Shown here in pieces: positions 29,702 through 38,613 of a stretch of DNA of 64,000 nucleotides. The notes beneath the pieces were generated by a model. It ran no database searches. It had not been told where the DNA came from and saw only the letters and a list, made by a program, of their open reading frames with translations. How positions within the stretch are numbered: position 1 is the first letter of the stretch; every line of letters begins with the position of its first letter. The position numbers and the translations under genes were made by a program. Origin of the DNA: Kitasatospora viridis (GTDB lineage Bacteria; Actinomycetota; Actinomycetes; Streptomycetales; Streptomycetaceae); assembly GCF_007829815.1 (NCBI RefSeq), contig NZ_VIWT01000001.1, positions 1,511,501-1,575,500 of the forward strand, given 5' to 3'.

Positions 29702-31915
29702 ATGAACCAGCCGATCCACACCCCCGCTCCGCTCCCCGGCGACCACGGCTCCGCCACCGGGACGGCCGACCGCGCGGCCGTCCGGGACCGTGCCGAGGCC
29801 GTGCTGCGCGAGCTCGCCGGGCCGGCCGCCCGCCTGCGGGAGGACCAGTGGCTGGCGATCGAGGCCCTGGTGGTCGACCGTCGCAGAGCGCTGGTGGTGC
29901 AGCGCACCGGCTGGGGCAAGTCGGCCGTCTACTTCATCGCCACCGCGCTGCTCCGCTCGGCCGGCGCCGGGCCGACGGTGATCGTCTCGCCGCTGCTGGC
30001 GCTGATGCGCAATCAGGTGGAGTCCGCCGGGCGGGCCGGGATCCACGCACGAACCATCAACTCGGCCAACCCCGAGGAGTGGGAGGGGATCCAGGCCGAG
30101 GTGGCGGCCGGCACGGTGGACATCCTGCTGGTCAGCCCCGAGCGCCTGAACAACCCCGACTTCCGTGACCAGGTGCTGCCGAAGCTGGCGGCCTCGACCG
30201 GCCTGCTGGTGGTCGACGAGGCGCACTGCATCTCCGACTGGGGTCACGACTTCCGCCCCGACTACCGCCGGCTGCGCACCATGCTGGCGGACCTGGCCCC
30301 CGGCGTGCCGGTGCTGGCGACCACCGCGACGGCCAACGCCCGGGTCACCGAGGACGTCGCCGACCAGCTCGGCACCGGGGCGGCCGACGGTCGGGCGCTG
30401 GTGCTGCGCGGCCCGCTCGACCGGGAGAGCCTGAGCCTGGCGGTGCTCCAGCTGTCCGACCCCGCGCACCGGCTGGCGTGGCTGGCCGACCACCTGGACG
30501 AGCTCCCGGGCTCGGGCATCATCTACACCCTGACGGTGGCGGCGGCGGAGGAAGTCACCGAGTTCCTGCGCGGGCGCGGGTTCCCGGTCGCCTCCTACTC
30601 CGGCCGCACCGAGGACGCAGAGCGCCGCACCGCCGAGGCCGACCTGCTGGCCAACCGGGTCAAGGCGCTCGTCGCGACCTCCGCCCTGGGCATGGGCTTC
30701 GACAAGCCCGACCTCGGCTTCGTGGTCCACCTCGGCTCCCCCGGTTCCCCGATCGCCTACTACCAGCAGGTCGGCCGGGCCGGCCGAGGGGTGGACCGGG
30801 CCGAGGTCCTGCTGCTCCCCGGCCGCGAGGACGAAGCGATCTGGCGCTACTTCGCCTCCCTGGGCTTCCCGCCCGAGGAGCAGGTGCGCCGCACCCTGGA
30901 GGCGCTGGCCGAGGCCGGTCGGCCGCTCTCCACCGCCGCCCTGGAGACCCGGGTGGACCTGCGCCGGGCGCGACTGGAGACCATGCTCAAGGTGCTCGAC
31001 GTGGACGGGGCGGTGCGCCGGGTGCGCGGTGGCTGGCTGGCCACCGGTGAGCCGTGGGTCTACGACGGTCCGCGCTACGCCAAGGTGGCCAGGGCCCGGG
31101 CCGACGAGCAGCAGGCGATGCGCGAGTACGCGAGCGGCCAGCGCTGCCGGATGGAGTTCCTCAGGCTGCAGCTGGACGACGAGGAGGCCGCGCCCTGCGG
31201 CCGGTGCGACGTCTGCGCCGGCCCCCGGCACGAAGCCGGTGTCTCGGACGAGGCGCTGGCGGCGGCCCGGGCCGCGCTCGGCCGACCCGGCGTCAGTTTC
31301 GAGCCGCGCCGGCTCTGGCCCACCGGGATGGATGCGCTCGGGGTCGCGCTCAAGGGCAAGATCCCGGCGGACGAACAGGCCCAGACCGGGCGGGCGCTGG
31401 GCCGGCTATCCGACATCGGCTGGGGCGGACGGCTGCGCGCCATGCTCGGCGAGGGCGCGCCCGATGCCGCGGTGCCCAAGGACGTGCTGGACGCGCTGGT
31501 CACGGTGCTGAGCGACTGGGCGCGCGGTCCGGGCGGCTGGGCCGGCGCCGAGCCGGATACCGCCCGGCCGGTCGGCGTGGTGGCGATGGCCTCGGCCACC
31601 CGGCCCGCGCTGATCTCCTCGCTCGCCGAGCAGATCGCGCGGATCGGGCGGCTGCCGCTGCTCGGTCGGATCGAGTACCTGCACGGTGAGCCTCCGGCCG
31701 GTGCCCGCAGCAACAGTGCCCAGCGGCTGAAATCGCTCTCGGGGGCACTGTTGGTGCCCCCGCCGCTGGCTGCGGCCCTCGCCGAGCTCGACGGCCCGGT
31801 ACTGCTCGTCGACGACCTCGTCGACAGCGGATGGACCGTCACCGTGGCCACCAGGCTGCTCCGCCAGCACGGTGCGAAGGGGGTGTTGCCGCTGGTCCTG
31901 GCCGTGCAGGCCTGA
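29702..31915 (+). CDS. RecQ-family DNA helicase fused to a phosphoribosyltransferase-like domain
   Basis: A 737-residue superfamily-2 helicase. RecQ motifs in order are motif [13 protein letters not shown] box [20 protein letters not shown], motif III ATTATAN, helicase C-terminal [16 protein letters not shown] and motif [12 protein letters not shown] RecQ zinc-binding cysteine cluster follows (CRMEF...CGRCDVC, about residues 481-507). The last 170 residues form a phosphoribosyltransferase-like domain with the PRPP-binding signature [13 protein letters not shown] at about residue 700. The helicase part should unwind DNA 3'-5' in repair; the role of the PRTase-like end is unknown. ATG 29702 follows a DnaA-box-bearing promoter region. 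It is not the classical HRDC-containing RecQ. Confidence 0.92.
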   Translation: MNQPIHTPAPLPGDHGSATGTADRAAVRDRAEAVLRELAGPAARLREDQWLAIEALVVDRRRALVVQRTGWGKSAVYFIATALLRSAGAGPTVIVSPLLALMRNQVESAGRAGIHARTINSANPEEWEGIQAEVAAGTVDILLVSPERLNNPDFRDQVLPKLAASTGLLVVDEAHCISDWGHDFRPDYRRLRTMLADLAPGVPVLATTATANARVTEDVADQLGTGAADGRALVLRGPLDRESLSLAVLQLSDPAHRLAWLADHLDELPGSGIIYTLTVAAAEEVTEFLRGRGFPVASYSGRTEDAERRTAEADLLANRVKALVATSALGMGFDKPDLGFVVHLGSPGSPIAYYQQVGRAGRGVDRAEVLLLPGREDEAIWRYFASLGFPPEEQVRRTLEALAEAGRPLSTAALETRVDLRRARLETMLKVLDVDGAVRRVRGGWLATGEPWVYDGPRYAKVARARADEQQAMREYASGQRCRMEFLRLQLDDEEAAPCGRCDVCAGPRHEAGVSDEALAAARAALGRPGVSFEPRRLWPTGMDALGVALKGKIPADEQAQTGRALGRLSDIGWGGRLRAMLGEGAPDAAVPKDVLDALVTVLSDWARGPGGWAGAEPDTARPVGVVAMASATRPALISSLAEQIARIGRLPLLGRIEYLHGEPPAGARSNSAQRLKSLSGALLVPPPLAAALAELDGPVLLVDDLVDSGWTVTVATRLLRQHGAKGVLPLVLAVQA

Positions 31916-32150
31916 GCCGCGGAGCGACCGTCCGGGCCGTCGCGCAGCGGTCATTCGGACCGACCGGAGGGACTCTGCGCCATTTGGCGAATAAATCCGG
32001 TGAATCACATGATTTCCGGCGGCGTTCGTCAGTTCATCGTTGCCGCACGGTCCTTCTGCCGTGAGAATTGCAGGGTACCCGGAAGTCGGTCCTCAGGACC
32101 CTACTTCGGCGTACGCACACGCCCGCGCTACGCGGGCCGGAAGGAGGACC

Positions 32151-32804
32151 ATGATCCACGGCATCGACCGCGGTCAGCTTTCCTCCGCCACGGGTCGGAG
32201 CCTCGACCTGGAAAGCTGGGCGAACGCGGGGGTGCCGTTGCTGGGCGACCCGCGCGACCTGGTCACCGAGCTGCACCAGCGTCATCTCCCGCAGCCCGGG
32301 ACCAGTGTGATCGCCGTGCTGGAGCGTGACCACCGAGTGGTCGCCTCAGCCTCGGTCACCACTCGCCCGCACGTGACGGACGGCTGGCACCACCGAAACG
32401 CGCTGCTCGGCCAGCTGCGCAAGGTCACGCCGCACGACCTGAGACTCCCCTGTCCGCGCCGCACCGCCGTCCTGCTGCACTGCCGTGACGGCGAGCCCGG
32501 TTGGTCCGAGCCCGACGGGGCCTGGATGTGGGCCCTGCGGGACGCGGCCTCGCTGCACGGGCTGCGCTGCGGTGCCTACGTCGCATTGACTCCGGACGGC
32601 TGGCACGTCTTCGGCGAGGGTCGCCACGGCCGCACCCCGCACTCCGCCTCCTGGGCGGAGCGCCCGGTGCGCACCGTCTCCGAGCTGACCCGGCATCGGT
32701 CGGTGGTCGGCCGGGTCCACCGGCTCGACCGGGAGCCGGCCCCGGCCAGGATCTGGACCGCCGCCGAGGCGCGCACCGAGGCGGCCCGCCGCGCGGCCAA
32801 CTGA
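32151..32804 (+). CDS. conserved actinobacterial hypothetical protein
   Basis: A 217-residue soluble protein with no domain I can name. The start is secure: AAGGAGG lies five bases before the ATG. It has conserved-looking blocks (GIDRGQLSSATGRSLDLESW at the N-terminus, then WHHRNALLGQLRKVTP, and GWHVFGEGRHG), many His and Trp residues, and an Arg/Ala-rich C-terminal helix. There is no signal peptide or membrane span. It lies 235 bp after the RecQ-like gene on the same strand and could share its expression, but has room for its own promoter. I do not assign a function. Confidence 0.75.
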   Translation: MIHGIDRGQLSSATGRSLDLESWANAGVPLLGDPRDLVTELHQRHLPQPGTSVIAVLERDHRVVASASVTTRPHVTDGWHHRNALLGQLRKVTPHDLRLPCPRRTAVLLHCRDGEPGWSEPDGAWMWALRDAASLHGLRCGAYVALTPDGWHVFGEGRHGRTPHSASWAERPVRTVSELTRHRSVVGRVHRLDREPAPARIWTAAEARTEAARRAAN

Positions 32805-33155
32805 CCCGGCCGACCGAGCGCCGCCTGACGCGTGGTCAGGCGACGCTCCGCCAGCAGCGCTCGTCCAGCGGCCGGAGGGCGGCCGTTCATGAGGCGACCC
32901 GCTGATGGGGTGACCGCGCCGGGGAGCCGTTGACCGACCCGCCGCACACCGATCACCACAGGCCGTTCGCCTGCCGACCGCCCACCTTCCGGGCAGCACG
33001 AAGCCACCGCCCCGGCGAGACGTTCCAGCCGACGACCCGACCGGCCCGACGACCCGACCGGCCCGACAGCCCGACCGGCCCGACGACCCGACCGGCCCGA
33101 CAGCCCGACCGGCCCGACGACCCGACAGCCCGCCTGGCCCGACGACCGGTCACCG
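32805..33155. other. non-coding gap with 17-bp tandem repeats
   Basis: Between two convergent genes. The first half is ordinary GC-rich spacer with CGTGGTCAGGCGACG-like short repeats; the second half is the 17-bp repeat tract. No gene was seen. Confidence 0.7.
33029..33130. repeat. 17-bp tandem repeat, about six units
   Basis: Units begin at 33029, 33046, 33063, 33080, 33097 and 33114. The two alternating versions are CCGACGACCCGACCGGC and CCGACAGCCCGACCGGC, and the last unit is degenerate. The period is not a multiple of three and the tract is outside genes. Confidence 0.9.
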
Positions 33156-33971
33156 TCAGGCCGGAACGGCCTGCCCCTCGGTGGCCGGCACCTCGGGCAG
33201 CTGCGCCGTGGCGCCGCAGACCACGAGCAGCGAGCCGGCGTGGGTGCGCGCCTTCTCCAGTGCGAGGACGCAGCGACCGGCGTCGGCCGTGTCCAGCACC
33301 AGGACGACCACCTCGCGCCGGGCGGGCCGGGTGAGCGCGACGTCGGCGTAGAAGACGTCCGCGCCCTCCGCGAGCTGGGCCCAGTAGCGGTCCGCGCCGA
33401 AGGAGAGCTCGTGCTGCTGCCACGGGTGCGGCTGATCGGCAGTCAGGACCAGGATGTCGCCGGGATTGCGGCCCGACTCCAGCAGCAGGTCCACTGCCTC
33501 GTCGGCCCGCTCCAGCGCCGCCTCCGGTGCGACCGGCACCAGCTGCACGGCCGTACCGCCGGCCGACGCGGAAGCCGCCGAGGCCGGGACTGGAGTCGGT
33601 ACCGAAGTCGGGGTCGGCCGCGGAGTGGGCTTGGGGATCTGCGCCCCGCGCGCACCGGGCTTCACCGGTGCGGGCTTGGCCGCCGCGGGCTTCGCCGGCC
33701 CGGGCTTGGCCGGCACCGGACGCGGACCCGGTCGGGGCCCGGGCACCGGAGCGGCCCCGGGGCGTGCCGCCGCGCCCGACGCGGCAGCGGCGCCGGGCCG
33801 GGCAGCGGTGGGGCCGGCACCGGCGGCGGGTGCTGCGGAAGTGGTTGCGACAGGGGACGCCTTGCTGGCGGCAGGCGTGTTGGGGGCTTCTGCGTCCGAC
33901 TCGCGGGGGAAGGGAACGCCGTGGCCCGGGATGCTCTCGTGAATCTCCGGCTCCTCGGGGAAGACAGGCAT
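33156..33971 (-). CDS. hypothetical protein with Pro/Ala-rich linker
   Basis: A 271-residue protein: a short conserved-looking N-terminus (MPVFPEEPEIHESIPGHG), a long Ala/Pro/Lys low-complexity stretch (residues 25-145), and a folded C-terminal domain of about 120 residues (ALERADEAVDLLLESGRNPG; DILVLTADQPHPWQQHELSF; REVVVLVLDTADAGRCVLAL). The C-terminal domain faintly resembles the last RecA-like portion of UvrD-type helicases but has no ATP-binding motif. The start is uncertain: the ATG at 33971 lacks a ribosome-binding site, but a TAGATA -10-like element lies 8 bp upstream, consistent with a leaderless mRNA. An in-frame GTG at 34007 would add 12 residues with AT-rich non-coding-like codons. 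Confidence 0.7.
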   Translation of the reverse strand: MPVFPEEPEIHESIPGHGVPFPRESDAEAPNTPAASKASPVATTSAAPAAGAGPTAARPGAAAASGAAARPGAAPVPGPRPGPRPVPAKPGPAKPAAAKPAPVKPGARGAQIPKPTPRPTPTSVPTPVPASAASASAGGTAVQLVPVAPEAALERADEAVDLLLESGRNPGDILVLTADQPHPWQQHELSFGADRYWAQLAEGADVFYADVALTRPARREVVVLVLDTADAGRCVLALEKARTHAGSLLVVCGATAQLPEVPATEGQAVPA

Positions 33972-34084
33972 ACCCGGATATCTATCAAATGCCGGTCGGA
34001 TGCGCACGGGCGCCCCACCAATTGGGCTGCCGAGCCGCGACCCGATCAGCGGAACGTGCTGCCCCGAACACTCCTGATGATCAG

Positions 34085-34765
34085 TCAGAAGCCCAGCGTG
34101 AGCTGTTCGTCGCCGTCCGCTTCCCTAGTGCGCTTGAGGTGGCTCCAGCGCGGCAGGGCGTCGAGGTAGGCCCAGGAGAGCCGGTGGAGGTCGGTCGGAC
34201 CGTGTTCCTCCAGTGCCGCCTTGTGCACCGGGGACGGGTACCCGGCGTTCTCCGCGAAGCCGTACTCCGGGTAGTCCGGCGCCAACTCCGCCATCAGCCC
34301 GTCCCGGTGGACCTTGGCGAGCACCGAGGCGGCCGCCACGCAGACGCAGCTCTGGTCGCCCTTGATCACCGTGCGCACCCGCCACGGGCCGCCGAGGTAG
34401 TCGTGCTTGCCGTCCAGGATCACCGCGTCCGGCACCACCGGCAGCGCCTCCAGCGCACGCACCGCGGCCAGCCGCAGCGCCGCCGTCATGCCGAGTTCGT
34501 CACATTCCTGCGCGGAGGCCTGTCCGATCGCCGAGGCGGTGACCCAGTCGGCCAGCACCGGGGCGAGCAGTTCGCGGCGGCGCGGGGTGAGCAGCTTGGA
34601 GTCGGTCAGCCCCTCCGGCGCCTTGCGCATCCCGGTGACCGCGGCGCCCACCGTGACCGGGCCGGCCCAGGCACCGCGACCGACCTCGTCGAGTCCCACC
34701 ACCACGCTCGCTCCGGCTCGGCGCAGCGAGCGCTCCACGCTGTGGGTCGGCGGCTGGTAGGGCAT
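34085..34765 (-). CDS. rnhB: ribonuclease HII
   Basis: A 226-residue type 2 RNase H that nicks RNA in RNA-DNA hybrids and removes misincorporated ribonucleotides. The catalytic motif [16 protein letters not shown] contains D26 and E27. Further hallmarks are [17 protein letters not shown] (catalytic Asp) and [16 protein letters not shown]. The length is normal for the family. It is a single-gene unit read leftward, with the hypothetical gene downstream starting 114 bp away. Confidence 0.96.
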   Translation of the reverse strand: MPYQPPTHSVERSLRRAGASVVVGLDEVGRGAWAGPVTVGAAVTGMRKAPEGLTDSKLLTPRRRELLAPVLADWVTASAIGQASAQECDELGMTAALRLAAVRALEALPVVPDAVILDGKHDYLGGPWRVRTVIKGDQSCVCVAAASVLAKVHRDGLMAELAPDYPEYGFAENAGYPSPVHKAALEEHGPTDLHRLSWAYLDALPRWSHLKRTREADGDEQLTLGF

Positions 34766-34964
34766 CGCGGTCGGTTCCGTTCCGGGTAGTGACGGGCAAT
34801 GACGAGCAAAGACGAGCAGTGGCGAGTGGTGGCGGGCGCGGGACCAGTCCGGCTCCCGCGCCCTCCACCCTACGACCGCCCACTCCCGAGCTTCACCGCC
34901 CTGGTCCGCCCGTCACCACCCCGGTCGGCACGTCACCACCCCGGCCCGCCCGTCAGCAAGCCGG

Positions 34965-35951
34965 TCAGCCCTTCACCGACCCCGCCAGCAGCCCGCGCAC
35001 GAAGTACCGCTGGAGCCCGAAGAACACCCCGAGCGGCACGATCATCGACAGGAACGCCCCGGCCGTGAGCAGTTCCCAGTGCCCGCCGAACGAACCGGAG
35101 AGCTGCGCCAGGCGCACCGTCATCGGCGCCACCTGCGGGGTGCCGCCGGCGAAGGTCAGCGCCACCAGCAGGTCGTTCCAGACCCAGAGGAACTGGAAGA
35201 TCGCGAAGGAGGCCAGCGCCGGCGTGCAGAGCGGCAGCACGATCGACCGGAAGATCCGGAAGTGCGAGGCGCCGTCCACCACCGCCGCTTCCATCAGGTC
35301 CCTGGGCAGTTGGGAGATGAAGTTGTGCAGCAGGAACACCGCGAGCGGCAGCGCGAACATGGTGTGCGCGAGCCAGACCGGCGTGTAGGTGTCCTTGAGG
35401 CTGAGCGCCGGGATCACCGTGACCGAGCCCAGGTGCGCGCCCCGGGAGAAGAGTTGGAGCAGCGGGATCAACGCCATCTGCAGCGGCACCACTTGCAGCG
35501 CGAAGATCACGAAGAACAGCGTGTCGCTGCCCTTGAACTTCACCCAGGCCAGGGCGTACGCCGCCATCGCCGCCAGCAGCAGCGGGAAGACGGTGGCCGG
35601 CACCGCGATCGCCAACGAGTTGACCAGGTACGGCATCAGCCCGCCGCTGACCCCGAACCCGCCCTCGAACAGCACCGAGTGGTAGTTGTCGAGGGTCAGC
35701 TGCGGATGGCTGAGCACGGTCCACCACCCGCTGTCCGCCACGTCCTGCTTGGGCCGCAGCGAGGTGACCAGCAGCCCCAGCGTCGGAATGGTCCAGAGCA
35801 CCGTCAGCACGATCACGAAGAGCGAGGCCAGCGGGCTGCTGAAGGACTTCCGCACCGCCTTGACCGGTGGCACGGCAGGCGGGGCCGCTGAGCCCGCGGA
35901 TGCCGCGGAACCCGGCTCGGGCACCGCGTCGGAGACCGGACTGCTGCTCAT
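34965..35951 (-). CDS. sugar ABC transporter permease (MalG-type)
   Basis: A 328-residue inner-membrane permease of a CUT1 carbohydrate importer with six membrane spans. The cytoplasmic EAA loop reads LMEAAVVDGASHFRIFRSIVLPL, the docking site for the ATPase. The first 35 residues are Pro/Ala-rich. ATG 35951 overlaps the stop of the other permease by 4 bp. It is the last gene of the three-gene importer operon. No ATPase gene is present, as in many Streptomyces sugar importers that share an MsiK-type ATPase. Confidence 0.92.
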   Translation of the reverse strand: MSSSPVSDAVPEPGSAASAGSAAPPAVPPVKAVRKSFSSPLASLFVIVLTVLWTIPTLGLLVTSLRPKQDVADSGWWTVLSHPQLTLDNYHSVLFEGGFGVSGGLMPYLVNSLAIAVPATVFPLLLAAMAAYALAWVKFKGSDTLFFVIFALQVVPLQMALIPLLQLFSRGAHLGSVTVIPALSLKDTYTPVWLAHTMFALPLAVFLLHNFISQLPRDLMEAAVVDGASHFRIFRSIVLPLCTPALASFAIFQFLWVWNDLLVALTFAGGTPQVAPMTVRLAQLSGSFGGHWELLTAGAFLSMIVPLGVFFGLQRYFVRGLLAGSVKG

Positions 35952-36991
35952 CGGTGACCACGCTCCTTCCGCAGCTGGACGATGTTGTAGCCGACCAGCG
36001 GCAGCACCGCGAGGAAGAGCAGCACCGCGAGCGCACTCCCCCGGCCGACGTTGAACTCGGTGAACGACTGCGAGTACATCTCGTTGGCCAGCACCTGGGT
36101 GCCGAAGTTGCCCCCGGTCATGGTGCGCACGATGTCGAAGGCCTTCAGCGTGATCAGCAGCACCGTGGTGAGCACCACCACCAGGGTGGTGCGGATCATC
36201 GGCACCGTGACGTACCAGAAGAGCTTGAACCCGCTCGCCCCGTCCAGCCGGGCGGCCTCGGTGATCTCGTCCGGGATCGCCTTGATCGCCGCCGAGAGCA
36301 CCACCATGGCGAACCCGGTCTGCACCCAGACCATCACCACCATCAACAGGAAGGTGTTCAGCGGCTGGGCGAGGATCCAGTTCGGCGGGTGCCGCCAGCC
36401 GAGCCAGATCGCGAGCTGGCTGAGCAGCCCGATCTGCGCCTGCCCCGAATCGCGCGAGTCGTAGACGAACTTCCAGATGATGCTCGCGCCGACCAGCGAG
36501 ATCGCCATCGGCATGAAGATCAGCGACTTGTAGAGCGACTGCCGGCGCAGCCGGTCCACCAGCAGCGCCAGCGCCAGCCCGAGCCCGGTGGCCGCCACCG
36601 GGACGACCACCAGCCAGAGCAACGTGGTGAGCAGCACCTGGTGGATGTCGTCGCTGCCGAACGCCCAGCTGTAGTTGCGCAGGCCGACGAACCTGCTGCT
36701 GTCGTCGTTGCGCAGGCTGAGGTAGCCGGTCCGCAGCAGCGGCACGACCAGCCCGACCAGCACCAGCAGCACCGTCGGCCCGAGCAGGACCAGGACCGCC
36801 AGCGGCCGCCCGAACCGGCCGGTGGCCCGGCCCGCCGCGAAGAAGACGAGCAGCAGCACCGCGAGGAACCCGGCGATCGCGCCGGCACTGTTGCCGAGCT
36901 TGATCACCGCGTCGTCCCAGCCGGAGGCGAGCAGCGCCGTGGTCGCGCCGGCTCCGGCCCGCCCGGCCGGAACGGGACCCGTGAGCAGCAT
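35948..36991 (-). CDS. sugar ABC transporter permease (MalF-type)
   Basis: A 347-residue permease, with two extra N-terminal hydrophobic stretches before the six-span core. The EAA loop is DEITEAARLDGASGFKLFWYVTVP. It starts 9 bp after the substrate-binding lipoprotein stop and overlaps the MalG-type gene by 4 bp (ATGA), so all three are co-translated. The unusual N-terminus (about 60 residues including GATTALLASGWDDAVIKLG) is longer than in most MalF-type proteins of this class. The substrate is not predictable beyond carbohydrate. Confidence 0.92.
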   Translation of the reverse strand: MLLTGPVPAGRAGAGATTALLASGWDDAVIKLGNSAGAIAGFLAVLLLVFFAAGRATGRFGRPLAVLVLLGPTVLLVLVGLVVPLLRTGYLSLRNDDSSRFVGLRNYSWAFGSDDIHQVLLTTLLWLVVVPVAATGLGLALALLVDRLRRQSLYKSLIFMPMAISLVGASIIWKFVYDSRDSGQAQIGLLSQLAIWLGWRHPPNWILAQPLNTFLLMVVMVWVQTGFAMVVLSAAIKAIPDEITEAARLDGASGFKLFWYVTVPMIRTTLVVVLTTVLLITLKAFDIVRTMTGGNFGTQVLANEMYSQSFTEFNVGRGSALAVLLFLAVLPLVGYNIVQLRKERGHR

Positions 36992-37000
36992 CCGGCGCTC

Positions 37001-38386
37001 CTACTGCGGCCAGGCGGAGTCGATGTCGCGGGCGGTCTGCTGGATCGACTGCCCCTCCGCGAACCAGGCGGTCAGCGACTTCCACTCCTGCCCGGAGCCG
37101 ACGGCGGCCGGCATCATGTCGGAGGCGTCGAACCGGAAGGTCGCCGTGGGGTCGGTCAGTTCGGCGGCCGAGAGCTGGTCGATCGGGTCGGTGTACAGGC
37201 TCTTGTCCACGCCCTGGTTGGCCGAGACCCAGCCGGTCGCGTTCGGCACCTTGATCCGGGAGTCGGCCCAGGCCGCCGTGGAGAGGTAGTCCTGCACCGC
37301 GCGCACCTCGGGCCGGTCCGAGAAGGCGGTGACGAACTCGCCGCCGCCCTCCACCGGGTTGGGGATCGCCGGGTTCACGGCGGGCAGGTGGAAGGCGTAG
37401 ACGTCGCCGTCCGGCCCGACCTTGGTGCCCTTGGGCCACTGCGCCTCGTAGAACGAGGCCTGCTGGAGCATCCAGCACTTGCCGGTGAGGATCGGGCCGC
37501 CGGCGTCCTGGAAGGTGGTGGTGGCGATGGACTTCACGTCGCCGAAGCCGCCGTTGACCCAGGCCGGGTTCTGCATCCAGTTCGCCACCGTCTGCATGGC
37601 CCCGGTGATCTGCGGGTCGCTGAACTTGATCTTGTGGCTGACCCACTGGTCGTAGACGTCCCCGCCCTGGCCGCCGAGCACCACCTCCTCCAGCCAGTCG
37701 GTGGCCGGCCAGCCGGTCGCGGTGCCCGAGCCGATCCCGCCGCACCACGGCTTGCTCCCGTTGGTGCCGGACTTGGCGATGGTGTCGCTGAGCTTCATCA
37801 GGTCGGCCCAGGTCGTCGGCACCTGGTAGCCGGCCTTCTTGAACGCGGAGGGCGAGTACCAGACCAGCGACTTCATGTTGGCGCTCATCGGGGCCGCGTA
37901 GAAGACGCCGTCGACCGAGCCGTAGGTCTTCCAGACCGGGCTCCACTTGTTCTCGTTGGCCACCGTGGTGGCGTCCGGCTTCTTGACCTGACCGGTCTTC
38001 ACCATCTGTGCCAGCAGCCCCGGTTGGGGGATGATCGCGAGGTCGGGCGCCTGGCCGCCGTTGACCCGGACCGGCAGTTGGGACTCGAAGTCGTTGGATC
38101 CCTCGTAGGAGATCTTGATCCCGGTGCAGGAGCTGAACTTCGCCCAGGACTGCTGCAGCGAGTCCGACTCGGGGCTGAGGATCGACGCGAACATCGTCAC
38201 CGTGGTGCCCGAATGCCCGGCGTACGGCTGGTACTCGGCGCAGTCGCCGGCGAGGGTGGCGGATCCGCCGCCACCCCCACCGGTGCTGCTGGAACTGTTG
38301 GAACAGGCGGCCACCAGGGCCAGCCCCAGAACCGCGGGGGCGACGATCAGTTGCTGACGGAACCGGCTACTCGGACTTGGGCTCAT
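37001..38386 (-). CDS. sugar ABC transporter substrate-binding lipoprotein
   Basis: A 461-residue extracellular solute-binding protein (family 1). The signal peptide ends in the lipobox LALVAAC, with Cys about residue 28, followed by a Ser/Gly-rich tether. ISYEGSNDFESQLPVRVNGG, DLAIIPQPGLL and VPTTWADLMKLSDTIAKSG are typical of family-1 binding proteins. Start ATG 38386 has AGGAGA six bases upstream; the ATG-like extension to 38410 is less likely. It is first gene of the importer operon, with a well-formed promoter and palindromic operator about 100 bp upstream. It anchors outside the membrane and delivers sugar to the two permeases. Confidence 0.94.
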   Translation of the reverse strand: MSPSPSSRFRQQLIVAPAVLGLALVAACSNSSSSTGGGGGGSATLAGDCAEYQPYAGHSGTTVTMFASILSPESDSLQQSWAKFSSCTGIKISYEGSNDFESQLPVRVNGGQAPDLAIIPQPGLLAQMVKTGQVKKPDATTVANENKWSPVWKTYGSVDGVFYAAPMSANMKSLVWYSPSAFKKAGYQVPTTWADLMKLSDTIAKSGTNGSKPWCGGIGSGTATGWPATDWLEEVVLGGQGGDVYDQWVSHKIKFSDPQITGAMQTVANWMQNPAWVNGGFGDVKSIATTTFQDAGGPILTGKCWMLQQASFYEAQWPKGTKVGPDGDVYAFHLPAVNPAIPNPVEGGGEFVTAFSDRPEVRAVQDYLSTAAWADSRIKVPNATGWVSANQGVDKSLYTDPIDQLSAAELTDPTATFRFDASDMMPAAVGSGQEWKSLTAWFAEGQSIQQTARDIDSAWPQ

Positions 38387-38481
38387 CACGTTCTCCTGCG
38401 GCCTCGGCACGAACGGAACGGAACGAACACACGGCGCGGCGCTGAACGACTAAGCGGGACTGGTCGGTCGGTCGACTGGTC

Positions 38482-38515
38482 CGTTGACGTTAACGCACTG
38501 ATCATCAGCCGCCAA
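38482..38515 (-). promoter_or_regulatory. promoter and palindromic operator of the sugar importer operon
   Basis: Minus strand: -35 TTGGCG (38515-38510), 17-bp spacer, -10 TAACGT (38492-38487). CGTTGACGTTAACG (38482-38495) is a 14-bp palindrome with one mismatch overlapping the -10, the usual layout of a LacI-type repressor operator. No repressor gene is adjacent. Confidence 0.6.
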
Positions 38516-38565
38516 GGGAGCGAACCGGGAACCGTTCGGGCATGGTCCGTGGAGGCGCGGGAGGT

Positions 38566-38613
38566 GTCAGTACACCTGTCAGTACAGCTGTCAGCACAGC
38601 TGTCAGTACAGCC
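38566..38613. repeat. four 12-bp tandem repeats over a stop codon
   Basis: GTCAGTACACCT, GTCAGTACAGCT, GTCAGCACAGCT and GTCAGTACAGCC run head to tail. The last unit holds the stop codon of the P450 gene (38603-38605, minus strand), and the rest extend into its 3' region. Confidence 0.9.

Noticed and set aside
33029..33130. CRISPR array
   Set aside because: Units are contiguous 17-mers with no unique spacers and no cas genes nearby.
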